Origin: Calditrichota bacterium
GTDB lineage: Bacteria; Calditrichota; Calditrichia; Calditrichales; J004
DNA length: 64,000 nt
NCBI GenBank assembly: GCA_013112635.1
Contig: JABFGF010000002.1
Location: 310,001-374,000 of the forward strand
Direction: 5' to 3'
Position 1 is the first letter of the stretch, and each line of letters starts with the position of its first letter. The notes below the pieces were generated by a model. That model saw only the letters and a list, made by a program, of their open reading frames with translations. It was not told the origin of the DNA and searched no databases. The translations under genes and the position numbers were made by a program. This document shows, one piece after another, positions 53,771-62,976 of this stretch.

Positions 53771-54577
53771 ATGGATAACGAAAACAACATCAACCGCAAA
53801 CAATTTCTGGCAAAGATTATAAAAGGTGCCGGCTTAACAACCATCGGCGGAATTACCTGGGGTAGTTTTGTACATGAGTTGAAAGCTGCTCCTTTTGTAT
53901 TGCGACCTCCCGGTGCTTTACCTGAAGAGGATTTTCAGAAACAGTGTATAAAATGCGGAATGTGTGTAGAAGCTTGTCCTTATGATGCATTGGAACTGGC
54001 CACAGCCGGAAGCAACAAGCCCATGGGAATGCCCTACTTTACACCAAGGAAAATACCGTGTTATTTGTGTGAAGACATCCCCTGTGTTGAAGCATGTCCT
54101 TCTGATTCTCTTGAGGAAAAACTTGTTACAAAAGAGGAAGATGGCAAACTGGTTTGGGATATAAATAAATCCCGCATGGGAATTGCCGTTGTGGATCAGG
54201 AAAATTGTATCGCCTATTGGGGCATACAATGTGATGCCTGTTACCGGGCTTGCCCAATTTTAGACAAAGCAATTACCCTGGAATATAAGAGGAATGAGCG
54301 CACGGGAAAACATGCCATGCTGATGCCGGAAATCCATAATGATTTTTGCACCGGTTGTGGTTTATGTGAACATGCCTGCGTAACGGAAAAAGCCTCCGTT
54401 TATGTTTTACCAAGGGAAATTGCGCTTGGCAAAGTTGGTACAAATTATGTTAAAGGCTGGGAAGAACGTGATGAGGAAAGATTATTAGACTCCAAAAATG
54501 ATGTTCAGACTGAAACCGAACGCAGCAAAGAGGATGTTGAGGATTATCTGAATAATGAGATTGAGTGGGATGATTAA
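53771..54577 (+). CDS. napG: Ferredoxin-type protein NapG
   Basis: NapG, with NapH, forms a quinol dehydrogenase that feeds NapAB. The 268 residues begin with a probable Tat signal (NRKQFLAKIIKGAGLTTIGG) that has Arg-Lys where twin Arg is usual. Four [4Fe-4S] sites follow: CIKCGMCVEACPYDAL, CYLCEDIPCVEACP, CDACYRACP and CTGCGLCEHAC. The acidic C-terminal tail (EERLLDSKND to the end) is variable in the family. Its stop overlaps the napH start region. Confidence 0.93.
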   Translation: MDNENNINRKQFLAKIIKGAGLTTIGGITWGSFVHELKAAPFVLRPPGALPEEDFQKQCIKCGMCVEACPYDALELATAGSNKPMGMPYFTPRKIPCYLCEDIPCVEACPSDSLEEKLVTKEEDGKLVWDINKSRMGIAVVDQENCIAYWGIQCDACYRACPILDKAITLEYKRNERTGKHAMLMPEIHNDFCTGCGLCEHACVTEKASVYVLPREIALGKVGTNYVKGWEERDEERLLDSKNDVQTETERSKEDVEDYLNNEIEWDD

Positions 54578-55367
54578 ACGACTGTACAACAACCGGTTCC
54601 TGTATTCGAGACGAATTGTTCAAATTAGTGTTTTGCTACTTCTGGTTTCAGGAAATGTTCTTGGTTGGACAATTTTGCGTGGAGATTTAAGTTTTTCCGA
54701 AATGTTCGAAATAGTTCCTATCGCTGATCCGTTTGCTGTTTTGCAAATGTTTTTTGCAGGCTCCGTAATTGCTGTAGATTTGATCATTGGAAGCATAATT
54801 GTTTTAGTTTTGTATGGTTTGGTTTTAGGACGCACATTTTGCTCCTGGATTTGTCCACTGAATATGATTACGGACCTGGCCGCAAAACTGCGTACCTGGA
54901 TTGATAAAAATAAACCGGGCGGAAAAATTACGATTAGCCGCAATATTCGTTACTGGCTTATCGGTCTGACATTGATTTTATCTTTCGTTTTTAATGTGGC
55001 CGCTTTTGAAATGATTAGTCCTATCTCGATTTTGCACCGCGGGATTATTTATGGTTTTGGCTTGGGATGGACTTTGATCCTGGCCGTATTTTTATTTGAT
55101 CTTGTGGCAATTAAAGATGGATTTTGCGGACATATTTGTCCCTTGGGAGGATTCTATTCGTTTATTTCAAAATATGCTCGTTTAAAAGTATTGCATAATC
55201 ATGTGGCATGCACATCCTGTATGGATTGCAAAATTGTTTGCCCGGAAGTACCAATCTTGAAACAAATTGGAAAAGAAAGCGGCTTCATCTTATCAGGTGA
55301 ATGCACCAACTGTGGAAGGTGTATCGAAGTTTGCCCGGATGATGCTTTAAGGTTTAAAATTAGATAA
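54570..55367 (+). CDS. napH: Membrane ferredoxin-type protein NapH
   Basis: NapH is the membrane quinol-oxidising partner of NapG. The chosen ATG at 54570 gives 265 residues; an upstream ATG at 54555 is possible. Four membrane helices are seen. The cytoplasmic Cys motifs CSWICPLNM and CGHICPLGG are present, and the C-terminus has two clusters, CTSCMDCKIVCPEVP and CTNCGRCIEVCPDDAL. Confidence 0.93.
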   Translation: MIKRLYNNRFLYSRRIVQISVLLLLVSGNVLGWTILRGDLSFSEMFEIVPIADPFAVLQMFFAGSVIAVDLIIGSIIVLVLYGLVLGRTFCSWICPLNMITDLAAKLRTWIDKNKPGGKITISRNIRYWLIGLTLILSFVFNVAAFEMISPISILHRGIIYGFGLGWTLILAVFLFDLVAIKDGFCGHICPLGGFYSFISKYARLKVLHNHVACTSCMDCKIVCPEVPILKQIGKESGFILSGECTNCGRCIEVCPDDALRFKIR

Positions 55368-55457
55368 TTATTAACCCTGCAATTTGAAGAAGCAATTTCA
55401 ACAGGGTTTAAAATAAAATTCAACTACCTACCTAATAATAAACAGGAGGAAGAAAAA

Positions 55458-56021
55458 ATGTTAAAAAAAATACTTCAATCAGCAATAGTTGTACTTTTAT
55501 CTGCGGTTCTTTTTTCAGCTTGCTCCAGCACCACAACCCAGGTTAAAAAAGCTGAACAAACCCCGGTTGTAAAAGCTGTTGCTGATGACGAACTTAGTTA
55601 CAGAAACCTGCCTCTCAACCAGGAAGATGCTGCACCGGCAAAGAAATATTCTGACATTGAACCGGGTGAAAGTAAAACATATCAGCGGTCATTCGAAAAT
55701 GCACCACCAATGATTCCACATGATGTTGCTGATTTATTGCCTATTAAAAAAGACGACAACCAATGTCTGGATTGTCACCATCCAAGTGAAGCTGCCGATT
55801 CAGAAGCACCTTCGACTCCGGCTTCTCACTTTTATGATATTAGGCAGAATAAAAAACTGGATGATTTGGCCGGTGCCAATTTTAACTGTACACAATGCCA
55901 TGCGCCGCAATCCGATGCGCCGCAAATTATCCGCAATGAATTTAAACCTGAATATAGAAACGCCGAATCAAAAAAATCATCTAATTTGCTGGATATTTTA
56001 AACGAAGGTATTGACGAATAA
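55458..56021 (+). CDS. napB: Dihaem cytochrome c NapB, predicted lipoprotein
   Basis: NapB passes electrons to NapA. The 187 residues hold two haem sites, CLDCHH and CTQCHA. The family stretch YQRSFENAPPMIPHDV and SHFYDIRQ supply the likely distal His. The signal peptide ends in a lipobox (SAVLFSACSS), so the protein should be anchored by lipid at about Cys22, unlike the soluble NapB of E. coli. AGGAGG precedes the ATG. A strong terminator hairpin follows. Confidence 0.92.
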   Translation: MLKKILQSAIVVLLSAVLFSACSSTTTQVKKAEQTPVVKAVADDELSYRNLPLNQEDAAPAKKYSDIEPGESKTYQRSFENAPPMIPHDVADLLPIKKDDNQCLDCHHPSEAADSEAPSTPASHFYDIRQNKKLDDLAGANFNCTQCHAPQSDAPQIIRNEFKPEYRNAESKKSSNLLDILNEGIDE

Positions 56022-56034
56022 TTTTCTATCTATT

Positions 56035-56068
56035 ATCATGCAGAGATAATCTCTGCATGATTTTTTTA
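56035..56068 (+). terminator. Strong terminator between napB and napF
   Basis: ATCATGCAGAG and CTCTGCATGAT are perfect 11-base inverted arms around a four-base-scale loop, followed by seven T. The T run ends four bases before the napF ATG, so most transcripts should stop before napF. Confidence 0.9.
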
Positions 56069-56071
56069 TAA

Positions 56072-56569
56072 ATGAAAACTTACAACCGCACAGAATTTAT
56101 TAAATTCTTTACAAATCGCCTTAAAGCTGATAAGGTTGAATACATTCGACCTCCATACAATTCTGATCCCAATTTGTTTGATAAGCTCTGCCCGGAATGC
56201 CCTGAGTTATGTGCCAAAATATGTGAAGAACAAATTATTGATATCTCTGATGAAGGCACTCCATTTATAAACTTTGATAAAGGAAGCTGTACATTTTGTG
56301 CAGCCTGCTTAGATGTATGTGAGAAAGGTGTATTGGCTGTTAAAGAGCAAAATAGAATTGAAGCACAAATCCATCTTGACTTCACAACATGCCTTGCCTG
56401 GAGAAATACACTTTGCCAAAGCTGTAAAGACGCTTGTAACTACGATGCTATTTTCTTTGATGGTTTAAAAAACCCGAATATTCGCAAAGATGCATGTACG
56501 CATTGTGGATTTTGTGTTGAGCCCTGTCCATCAAAATCTATTGAAATAAAGCCGGTTTCAAAAAAATAA
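56072..56569 (+). CDS. napF: Ferredoxin-type protein NapF
   Basis: NapF is a cytoplasmic iron-sulfur protein thought to help NapA maturation. The 165 residues have four Cys groups: CPECPELCAKIC, CTFCAACLDVCEKG, CLAW with CQSCKDAC, and CTHCGFCVEPCPSKSI. No signal peptide. The ATG has no Shine-Dalgarno: the terminator T run abuts it. napL begins seven bases after the stop. Confidence 0.9.
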   Translation: MKTYNRTEFIKFFTNRLKADKVEYIRPPYNSDPNLFDKLCPECPELCAKICEEQIIDISDEGTPFINFDKGSCTFCAACLDVCEKGVLAVKEQNRIEAQIHLDFTTCLAWRNTLCQSCKDACNYDAIFFDGLKNPNIRKDACTHCGFCVEPCPSKSIEIKPVSKK

Positions 56570-56575
56570 TATGAC

Positions 56576-57562
56576 ATGAAAAATAGTTCAGTTAAAGCAT
56601 TAATATATTTTCTAATCAGCAATTTGCTGATTTTACTTCCACTTTCCGGAACAGAAATCCATCCTGCCGGGCAGTTAAAAGCCAGTGGCAATGTAGTTGA
56701 CATGGTTTACAAAAATGGGCTTATCGTTGCCGGAACAGATGCAGGAAAAATTGATATATTTCACTTAAATAACAGAAAAAAGGTTATTACACTTACTCTT
56801 AAACCTATTGAAGATTTTTATGGCGATCCTATGCCTCCGAAAGTTTTTTCTGTAGATTTTATTGATGAAAAGGCAAATGATATTCTTGTAGTAAGCGAAG
56901 CAAATGCAGGTAAAAGAAACCTATTTCTTATTAACAAAAAAAACATCATTGTGGAAATAATCCCTGCAGATGAATCTCTTTTTGTCCGTAAAGCACGTTT
57001 TATAAATAAAGAAAATCTTCTGATCGCTACCATGAGTTCTGAACTAATTCTGAAAAACATCTTAACCCAAAAAAATATTTATTCAACTCAAATCAGCCAA
57101 TCTTTATTTTCTGATTTTGATTTAGACAACAGCTATTTAAAAGCTGCGGTAAGTTCTGAATCCGGCGAGATCGATATAATTGATGTTTATAATGGAAACA
57201 TTTTAAAAACTTTGAAAAATGGTAATTTGGACAACGTTTATAAAACCGGTTTTTCTAAAACTAAAATAATCACTGCCGGACAAGATAGAAAAGCAGCAAT
57301 TTATGATATCGCTTCCGGTAATTTTGATACTTATGATTCGCAGTTTTTGGTTTATGCTGCCAACCTTAGCCCAAAAGAAACTATTGCAGTTTTCTCGTCA
57401 AATGAAAACGGGGATATGGCCATTATTGACGTTAAAAGAAAAAAAATAACTCACACATTGGTTGGGCAGGAATCAATGTTAAATACAATTATCTTTGTTG
57501 ATGAAAAAAACCTAGTTAGTTCAAGTGATGATCCAAATATTAAAATATGGAGTTTACCATGA
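56576..57562 (+). CDS. napL: NapL-like exported beta-propeller protein
   Basis: A 328-residue protein with a signal peptide (ALIYFLISNLLILLPLSGTE) and WD40/propeller-like repeats (YKNGLIVAGTDAGKIDIFHL, GQDRKAAIYDIASGNFDTY, SSSDDPNIKIWSLP at the end). NapL occurs in nap clusters of Wolinella and Campylobacter and its exact role is unsettled. Position between napF and napD supports the name. Its stop overlaps napD as ATGA. Confidence 0.85.
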   Translation: MKNSSVKALIYFLISNLLILLPLSGTEIHPAGQLKASGNVVDMVYKNGLIVAGTDAGKIDIFHLNNRKKVITLTLKPIEDFYGDPMPPKVFSVDFIDEKANDILVVSEANAGKRNLFLINKKNIIVEIIPADESLFVRKARFINKENLLIATMSSELILKNILTQKNIYSTQISQSLFSDFDLDNSYLKAAVSSESGEIDIIDVYNGNILKTLKNGNLDNVYKTGFSKTKIITAGQDRKAAIYDIASGNFDTYDSQFLVYAANLSPKETIAVFSSNENGDMAIIDVKRKKITHTLVGQESMLNTIIFVDEKNLVSSSDDPNIKIWSLP

Positions 57563-57810
57563 ATATATCCGGTGTTGTAGTCCGGGCTAAATCGGAAAAC
57601 ATAGAGCAGGTTGTTGAAAAGTTAAAATTGAGTGGTTTGTGCGAAGTACATCAAACAGAAAAAAGTGGTAAAATTATAATTACCATTGAAGGCAGCTCAA
57701 TTAAAAATGAAACTGAAAAACTAAAACAAATCCAGGCAATTGATGGCGTTGTTTCTGCGGATATGGCCTACGCATATAGTGAACAGGACTTTAAGGAAAT
57801 GGATTCCTAA
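57559..57810 (+). CDS. napD: NapD, chaperone of NapA
   Basis: NapD binds the NapA Tat signal before cofactor loading. Starting at the ATG at 57559 gives 83 residues: MNISGVVVRAKSENIEQVVE, a ferredoxin-like fold with KIIITIEGSS and IDGVVSADMAYAYSEQD. It overlaps the napL stop by four bases and closes the operon; a terminator follows. Confidence 0.92.
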   Translation: MNISGVVVRAKSENIEQVVEKLKLSGLCEVHQTEKSGKIIITIEGSSIKNETEKLKQIQAIDGVVSADMAYAYSEQDFKEMDS

Positions 57811-58126
57811 GTTTGCACCCGTGTTAATATCTTCCAAATAAAAAAAAGGTAAAAAAAGATATTATTTTGTAATACAATTGCTTATATTAAGACTAATTAG
57901 TCTGAATAAGAATAATATCCAGTATAACAAAACTAAATAGTTTTACCTCCAATTGTGAATAGTTGGTTTTTGGTTAAACTATTTGAGGGACAGCATTTTT
58001 AATGCTGTCCTTTTTTTTGCCAGTCACCCATCTTTCTTCTTTTCTCAATCGTGAAAAAAACTTTCATTTATCCTATCAAAATAACTACATTTTCGCTTTT
58101 AACAAATGAACATAGTGGAGATATAC
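57811..58126. other. Intergenic region after napD
   Basis: About 315 bases with no open frame. Apart from the terminator near 57988 it is AT-rich and should contain the pepF promoter before the GTGGAG ribosome site. TTAAGACTAATTAGTCTGAA near 57889 holds a short AGACTAATTAGTCT palindrome. Confidence 0.5.
57988..58018 (+). terminator. Rho-independent terminator of the nap operon
   Basis: GGACAGCATT, loop TTT, AATGCTGTCC and eight T. A perfect ten-pair stem about 180 bases after the napD stop. Confidence 0.92.
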
Positions 58127-59920
58127 ATGTCCAAAGAGCAAATTACTCGTGACCAAATAAATCAAAAAGACAAATGGCGTCTGGAAGATATTTTCGTTTC
58201 AGATGAAAATTGGGAAATAGAATTCAAGCGCATCAAAAATGAGATCCCAACCTTGGCAAAGCTAAAGGGCAGCCTTACAAGCGGAAAAAATCTGTTATCA
58301 GCAATATCACAAATGCATAAGGTGGAAGAAGCAATCGGAAAGCTTTATTCCTATGCCCACATGCGTAACGATGAAGATAAATCGGTAGCAAAGCACCAGG
58401 AGCAATATGACCGTATGGGCGGTTTGCTTATCGAGTACAATCAGGCCGTTTCTTTCTTCGAACCTGAACTTCTTGAATTGGAAGACTCTAAACTTGAATC
58501 GTTCAAAAATGAAAACGGGATGGAAATTTACACACATTTCCTCAATAATATGACGCGGGTTAAACCACACATTTTATCGGAAAAAGAGGAAAACCTAATG
58601 GCACTTGCCGGGGAAGTCCGCCGGGCACCTGCGGATATTTTCAGCATGTTTGATAATGCCGATATCAAATTCCCAATCATAAAAGATAAAAATGAGAAAG
58701 ACATTCGTTTGACAAATGCCTTATACGGAAAATACCAGCAATCTCCAAATCGCCGATTGCGCAAAGATTCATACATCGGTTTACATAAACCTTATTTGGA
58801 TACACGAAACACCTTAGCAGCTTCCTATTCAGCAATCGTAAAAAGCCATATTTTTAATACCCGTGCACGTAATTACAAATCAACTTTAAATGCTGCCCTG
58901 GATGCAAATAATGTCCCGGTTGAAGTTTATCATACACTCATCGATACTGCAAAGAAAAACCTTGGACCATTGCAACGATTTTTAGCGCTGCGAAAAAAAG
59001 TACTAAAACTGGATGATGTATATGATTATGATTTACGGGCACCGTTGTTTAGTTCAACACAAAAAGAATATTCCTGGCAGCAGGCCTGCGATATGGTTGT
59101 TGAAGGCGCTAAAGAATTGGGCGGAGATTATGTCAAAAATTTAAAAAAGGGTTTTAATGAAGGCTGGATTGATGTTTATGAAAACAAAGGTAAACGCAGC
59201 GGCGCTTATTCTTCCGGCACTTATGGCGTGCACCCTTATGTTTTGATGAATTACAACGGCACACTTAATGATATTTATACTTTGACCCACGAAATGGGAC
59301 ATGCACTGCATACGTGGTACACAATAAATAATCAGCCTTTTGTTTACGGAGATTATCCTATCTTTTTAGCGGAAGTCGCATCCACAACCAACGAAGCACT
59401 TCTTGAAAAATATCTTATTGATAAGGCGCAAAGTAAAGAAGAGAAACTTGGTTTATTAAATGCTGCCCTGGAAAAATACAACGGTACTTTTTACCGCCAG
59501 GCAATTTTTGCAGAGTTTGAATTAAAAAGCCATGAAGCTGTTGAAAATGGAGAAGCTTTGACCGCCGATAAACTGGATGAAATGTTTGGTCAAATCTACA
59601 AAAGTTACTACGGAGACGATTTTACATTATTGCCGGAGACCAAAGCTCTTTGGAGCCGCATACCTCACTTCTATTACAACTATTATGTTTTTCAATACAG
59701 CACCAGTTTTGTTGCCTCCTCAGCGCTGGTTTCAAAAATATTGCAAGATGGGGAACCTGCCAGGGATCAATATCTCAACTTTCTAAAAAGCGGACGCAGC
59801 AAATACCCAATGCAGACTTTGCTTGATGCTGGTGTTGATATGTCCAGCGCTGATCCGGTTTTACGTACTATTGGATTGATGGATGAATTATTGAATCAGG
59901 TAGAAAACTTAGCGGGATAA
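58127..59920 (+). CDS. pepF: Oligoendopeptidase F
   Basis: An M3-family zinc peptidase that cleaves oligopeptides in the cytoplasm. The ATG at 58127 follows GGAG by seven bases and gives 597 residues starting MSKEQITRDQINQKDKWRLE; the earlier ATG at 58106 has no ribosome site. The zinc motif is THEMGHALHTWY near residue 388, and a second-site Glu lies in FLAEVASTTNEALL. YGVHPYVLMNYNGTLNDIYT is typical of PepF. Confidence 0.95.
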   Translation: MSKEQITRDQINQKDKWRLEDIFVSDENWEIEFKRIKNEIPTLAKLKGSLTSGKNLLSAISQMHKVEEAIGKLYSYAHMRNDEDKSVAKHQEQYDRMGGLLIEYNQAVSFFEPELLELEDSKLESFKNENGMEIYTHFLNNMTRVKPHILSEKEENLMALAGEVRRAPADIFSMFDNADIKFPIIKDKNEKDIRLTNALYGKYQQSPNRRLRKDSYIGLHKPYLDTRNTLAASYSAIVKSHIFNTRARNYKSTLNAALDANNVPVEVYHTLIDTAKKNLGPLQRFLALRKKVLKLDDVYDYDLRAPLFSSTQKEYSWQQACDMVVEGAKELGGDYVKNLKKGFNEGWIDVYENKGKRSGAYSSGTYGVHPYVLMNYNGTLNDIYTLTHEMGHALHTWYTINNQPFVYGDYPIFLAEVASTTNEALLEKYLIDKAQSKEEKLGLLNAALEKYNGTFYRQAIFAEFELKSHEAVENGEALTADKLDEMFGQIYKSYYGDDFTLLPETKALWSRIPHFYYNYYVFQYSTSFVASSALVSKILQDGEPARDQYLNFLKSGRSKYPMQTLLDAGVDMSSADPVLRTIGLMDELLNQVENLAG

Positions 59921-59931
59921 TTGAAAGTAAA

Positions 59932-59975
59932 AAAAGGAAAGCCAACCGAAATAATTTGTTCGCTTTCCTTTATTT
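59932..59975. terminator. Bidirectional terminator between pepF and the VWA gene
   Basis: AAAGGAAAGC and GCTTTCCTTT are perfect arms around a loop of about 19 bases. A T run follows on each strand, so it can end both convergent transcripts. Confidence 0.85.
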
Positions 59976-60004
59976 TATTTAAAAGTTTATGTTAGACTAT
60001 ATTG

Positions 60005-61111
60005 TTAGTATGATATATTCTTGAATTTGATTTTTCCATCCGCCCCTTCATCTTTAACAGTTATTTCAACACTATGTGTATCATTTGGTGCTGATGTAAG
60101 AAATTCAATTTTATAACTGTTGGCCAAAGCTCCGGCAACCGGAATAGTCGTAAGGTCAAGACCAGAAGCATCTTCTGGAATAAACAATGATGTTCCGCCT
60201 GTACACAGAGACATTTCCCATGGCCTTTCACGTGTTTCGGACCAGCTGTAGTAAGAACTGTCTCTACTAAAAACAGTATGAACAGATGCTCTGCCAAGAA
60301 TTTTATCACACATGTTTTGAGTATTCCAGGTTGGTTCTCCAAAAGTGGAGCTTTGAGTTGGCTCATCTGTAAAATTAATAAAAACCCGCTGTGCTCCCGG
60401 TCGCCAAGAATAAAGTGAATCTGCAAATAAAACAGCTACAGTACCATTTTCGCTAGAGTTGCTCCTCCAGTAACCTGTCTGTTGTTCTGCTGATAAAGCA
60501 GCACTATCTGCGCCATAAAACCCAAATGTTCTAGCTGTCCCGGTTACCGGAAAGCCCCAATAGAGTCTGCTTTCCAAAAAATGATTTAATTCTTCTTTGG
60601 TAGTTAAGTTTACTCCACCGTTTATACTGCTGCTATAACCAACACAGGCAAACTGTACATCTAACCCACTACTACTTAAAAAGTCTGCAAATTTAATTAT
60701 TCCAAACGCAATGGAATCAGCTTCTTGTCCCATACTTCCGGAATTATCAACTGTAAAAACAACATCTGCTTTTAGAACATTATTTGAATTTACTTTTTCC
60801 AATTTAATCCCTTTCAGGGTTCCATCTTCTTCAAGAAAAATATTATATTCTCCCGATTCATAATCGGCAACTAAATCGATTGGTAATCCTTTTGATGGAT
60901 TAATTAGCCCTAATAAATTTACAACAATGCGTTCCTTATTTCCTGATTTGGAGGCGAATGTTGCTGAAGGTTTAATGTTGTTATATTCTGTTTGTGGAAC
61001 TACAATATTATCCGGGTCATTAGGTATATCATTATTTGTATCTGTTGAATCTGTTGGGCTACAGGAATAAGTAAGTGCAATTGCTAAAAATACCAATAAT
61101 TTTTTGATCAT
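60005..61111 (-). CDS. VWA-domain lipoprotein
   Basis: A 368-residue lipoprotein (signal LLVFLAIALTYSC). The region from about residue 112 is a von Willebrand factor A domain with the metal site ADVVFTVDNSGSMGQEADS and a later Asp in VFINFTDEPTQ. The C-terminal 60 residues look like a small beta domain (YKIEFLTSAPNDTHSVEITV). Role probably adhesion or protein contact at the envelope; partner unknown. It stands alone. Confidence 0.85.
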   Translation of the reverse strand: MIKKLLVFLAIALTYSCSPTDSTDTNNDIPNDPDNIVVPQTEYNNIKPSATFASKSGNKERIVVNLLGLINPSKGLPIDLVADYESGEYNIFLEEDGTLKGIKLEKVNSNNVLKADVVFTVDNSGSMGQEADSIAFGIIKFADFLSSSGLDVQFACVGYSSSINGGVNLTTKEELNHFLESRLYWGFPVTGTARTFGFYGADSAALSAEQQTGYWRSNSSENGTVAVLFADSLYSWRPGAQRVFINFTDEPTQSSTFGEPTWNTQNMCDKILGRASVHTVFSRDSSYYSWSETRERPWEMSLCTGGTSLFIPEDASGLDLTTIPVAGALANSYKIEFLTSAPNDTHSVEITVKDEGADGKIKFKNISY

Positions 61112-61244
61112 AAGAAGCTCCTAAGTGTATATAAATGTGGTTCGTGAAGTGTTTTGAATTAGAAATTAAAATTAAGAATTCACATAATATGAAAGGTTTG
61201 ATAGTCGGCACATTTTATAAAAAAAAGAATCAATTTTACTGAAA

Positions 61245-62252
61245 TTATACACTTTTTATCTTGTGCAGAAAATATAGTATAACCGAAAAAATTATAATCG
61301 CACCACCCTGATGAATTAAAGCAATTAGTATGGGTACATGAAACCAGATTACTGTTAATCCCAGTATAATTTGGATCACAATAACGGCTGGGAGAAGCCA
61401 GAGGAATTTTAGGCCATCCTGATTTTTTAGTTTAAAGAAAAGAAAGACCGAATAACCCAAAACGAAAAAGGCAAACCAACGGTGAATAAAATGTACTGCA
61501 ACAGACCCTGAAAAAATATCAAATACCCCAGTCTGAAATAAATTAGGCGGAATCAGATAACCAAACATCAGTGGAAATGTATCGGAAACGAAACCTGCTT
61601 TTAAACCTGCTACAAATGCGCCATAGGTTATCTGCAAATTTACCAGTAAAAACAAAATTGATAATCTTTTAATAGCCTGATTACCAAAACTCTCTACTCG
61701 CAAAACCACTTCTCCAAAACGGGTATCAAATATTTTCCAGAGTACAAGGCCAAGAATAAAAAAGGCCATCAACAAGTGGGCTGCCAATCTAAAATGACTA
61801 ACATGTGGTTCATCAACCAATCCGCTTTTTACCATATACCAGCCTAAAACACCTTGTGCGGCAAACAGGATCCCAACGACAATATAAATCTTTGAATCAC
61901 GCCATTTAAAAATGCCACTGAAAAGTAAAAATAAAGCAGGCAATGCATACAGCAAACCGGTTAACCGCCCAATAATACGATGGTTATATTCCCGGTAATA
62001 AATGAACTTATAATCCTCAAGGGACATGCCCACATTTATCTTTATATACTCTGGCGTTTTCTGGTAGTTTTCAAATGTTTCCATCCACTCTGCATCTGTG
62101 ATTGGAGGAATAACACCTGTAACAACATTCCAATCGTACATGGAAAGGCCAGACTGAGTTAGGCGCACATAACCGCCCAGAAAAATTTGAAATATAACAG
62201 TAAAACTTACAAGGCTAAGCCAGATTAGAATTGTCTTTTTTGAAATGTTCAC
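61245..62252 (-). CDS. ctaA: Heme A synthase, COX15/CtaA family
   Basis: Heme A synthase oxidises haem O for aa3-type oxidases. The 335 residues have eight membrane segments in two similar halves and the conserved His: YNHRIIGRLTGLLYALP, HVSHFRLAAHLLMAFF, VHFIHRWFAFFVLGY and ALIHQGGAIIIF. The N-terminal GGYVRLTQSGLSMYDWNVVTG is the family signature. It implies aerobic respiration alongside the nitrate system. No ctaB or oxidase gene is nearby. Confidence 0.94.
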   Translation of the reverse strand: MNISKKTILIWLSLVSFTVIFQIFLGGYVRLTQSGLSMYDWNVVTGVIPPITDAEWMETFENYQKTPEYIKINVGMSLEDYKFIYYREYNHRIIGRLTGLLYALPALFLLFSGIFKWRDSKIYIVVGILFAAQGVLGWYMVKSGLVDEPHVSHFRLAAHLLMAFFILGLVLWKIFDTRFGEVVLRVESFGNQAIKRLSILFLLVNLQITYGAFVAGLKAGFVSDTFPLMFGYLIPPNLFQTGVFDIFSGSVAVHFIHRWFAFFVLGYSVFLFFKLKNQDGLKFLWLLPAVIVIQIILGLTVIWFHVPILIALIHQGGAIIIFSVILYFLHKIKSV

Positions 62253-62412
62253 TAGCTGCTCATTGGTTAATAATTTTATACACCAAAATTAATCCTTTAG
62301 GCAAACTAATTCCACATGATTCTTTTATGTTTCTTTTTGTTTTAGTTGTTATTGATTATTGGTTGGCTCATTTCTAAATTCTTTGCTTATATAAAAGCAG
62401 ACAGAGGAATTT

Positions 62413-62841
62413 ATGCCAAGTATTTTAATTCTATGTACAGGAAATTCATGCCGAAGCCAGATGGCCGAAGGATTTTTAAAAAGCTTTGATCCTTCGCTCG
62501 AAGTTCACTCCGCAGGTACAAATCCATCAAGCATGGTACATCCAAAAGCTGTAAAAGCCATGCAGGAAATCGGAATTGACTTATCAGAAAATTATCCAAA
62601 GGATGTAGATCAATTCCTGAACCAAGCATTTGATTTTGTTATAACTGTTTGTGGAAATGCGAAAGAAACCTGTCCCGTTTTTAGTGGAAAGGTAGGGCAA
62701 AATCTGCATATTGGTTTTGATGACCCTGCTGATGCACAGGGGAGTGCAGAAGAAATAATGGCCGTTTTCCGCCGCGTTCGAGATGAAATAGAAAATGATT
62801 TTAAAGATTTTTATAAGCAACATATCGGTTCACACAAATAA
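62413..62841 (+). CDS. arsC: Arsenate reductase, low-Mr phosphatase type (thioredoxin-dependent)
   Basis: A 142-residue enzyme that reduces arsenate to arsenite. The phosphatase loop is CTGNSCRSQMAEGF at residues 8-14 onward, and the second and third catalytic Cys lie in VITVCGNAKETCPVF, as in the S. aureus/B. subtilis type that uses thioredoxin. DDPADAQGSAEE carries the catalytic Asp. AGAGGAA precedes the ATG. The arsenite permease gene follows. No arsR repressor gene is visible. Confidence 0.94.
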   Translation: MPSILILCTGNSCRSQMAEGFLKSFDPSLEVHSAGTNPSSMVHPKAVKAMQEIGIDLSENYPKDVDQFLNQAFDFVITVCGNAKETCPVFSGKVGQNLHIGFDDPADAQGSAEEIMAVFRRVRDEIENDFKDFYKQHIGSHK

Positions 62842-62887
62842 GAATAGTATTGCGTTAACCATGCCAAGGCGCTCATACTCCTATTTT

Positions 62888-62913
62888 CAACCACGGATTC
62901 ACAGATTTACACG
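62888..62913. repeat. Short dispersed sequence in the arsC-acr3 gap
   Basis: AACCACGGATTCACAGATTT is of the CACGGATTCAC type often scattered between genes in many bacteria. Only one copy is seen in this window, so repeat status is from general experience. Confidence 0.35.
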
Positions 62914-62976
62914 AAAAAAAACTTAAAAATATTAGCGCTTTCTACTTGTAAAGAAAACAGAATTAAAGGAATTTTA

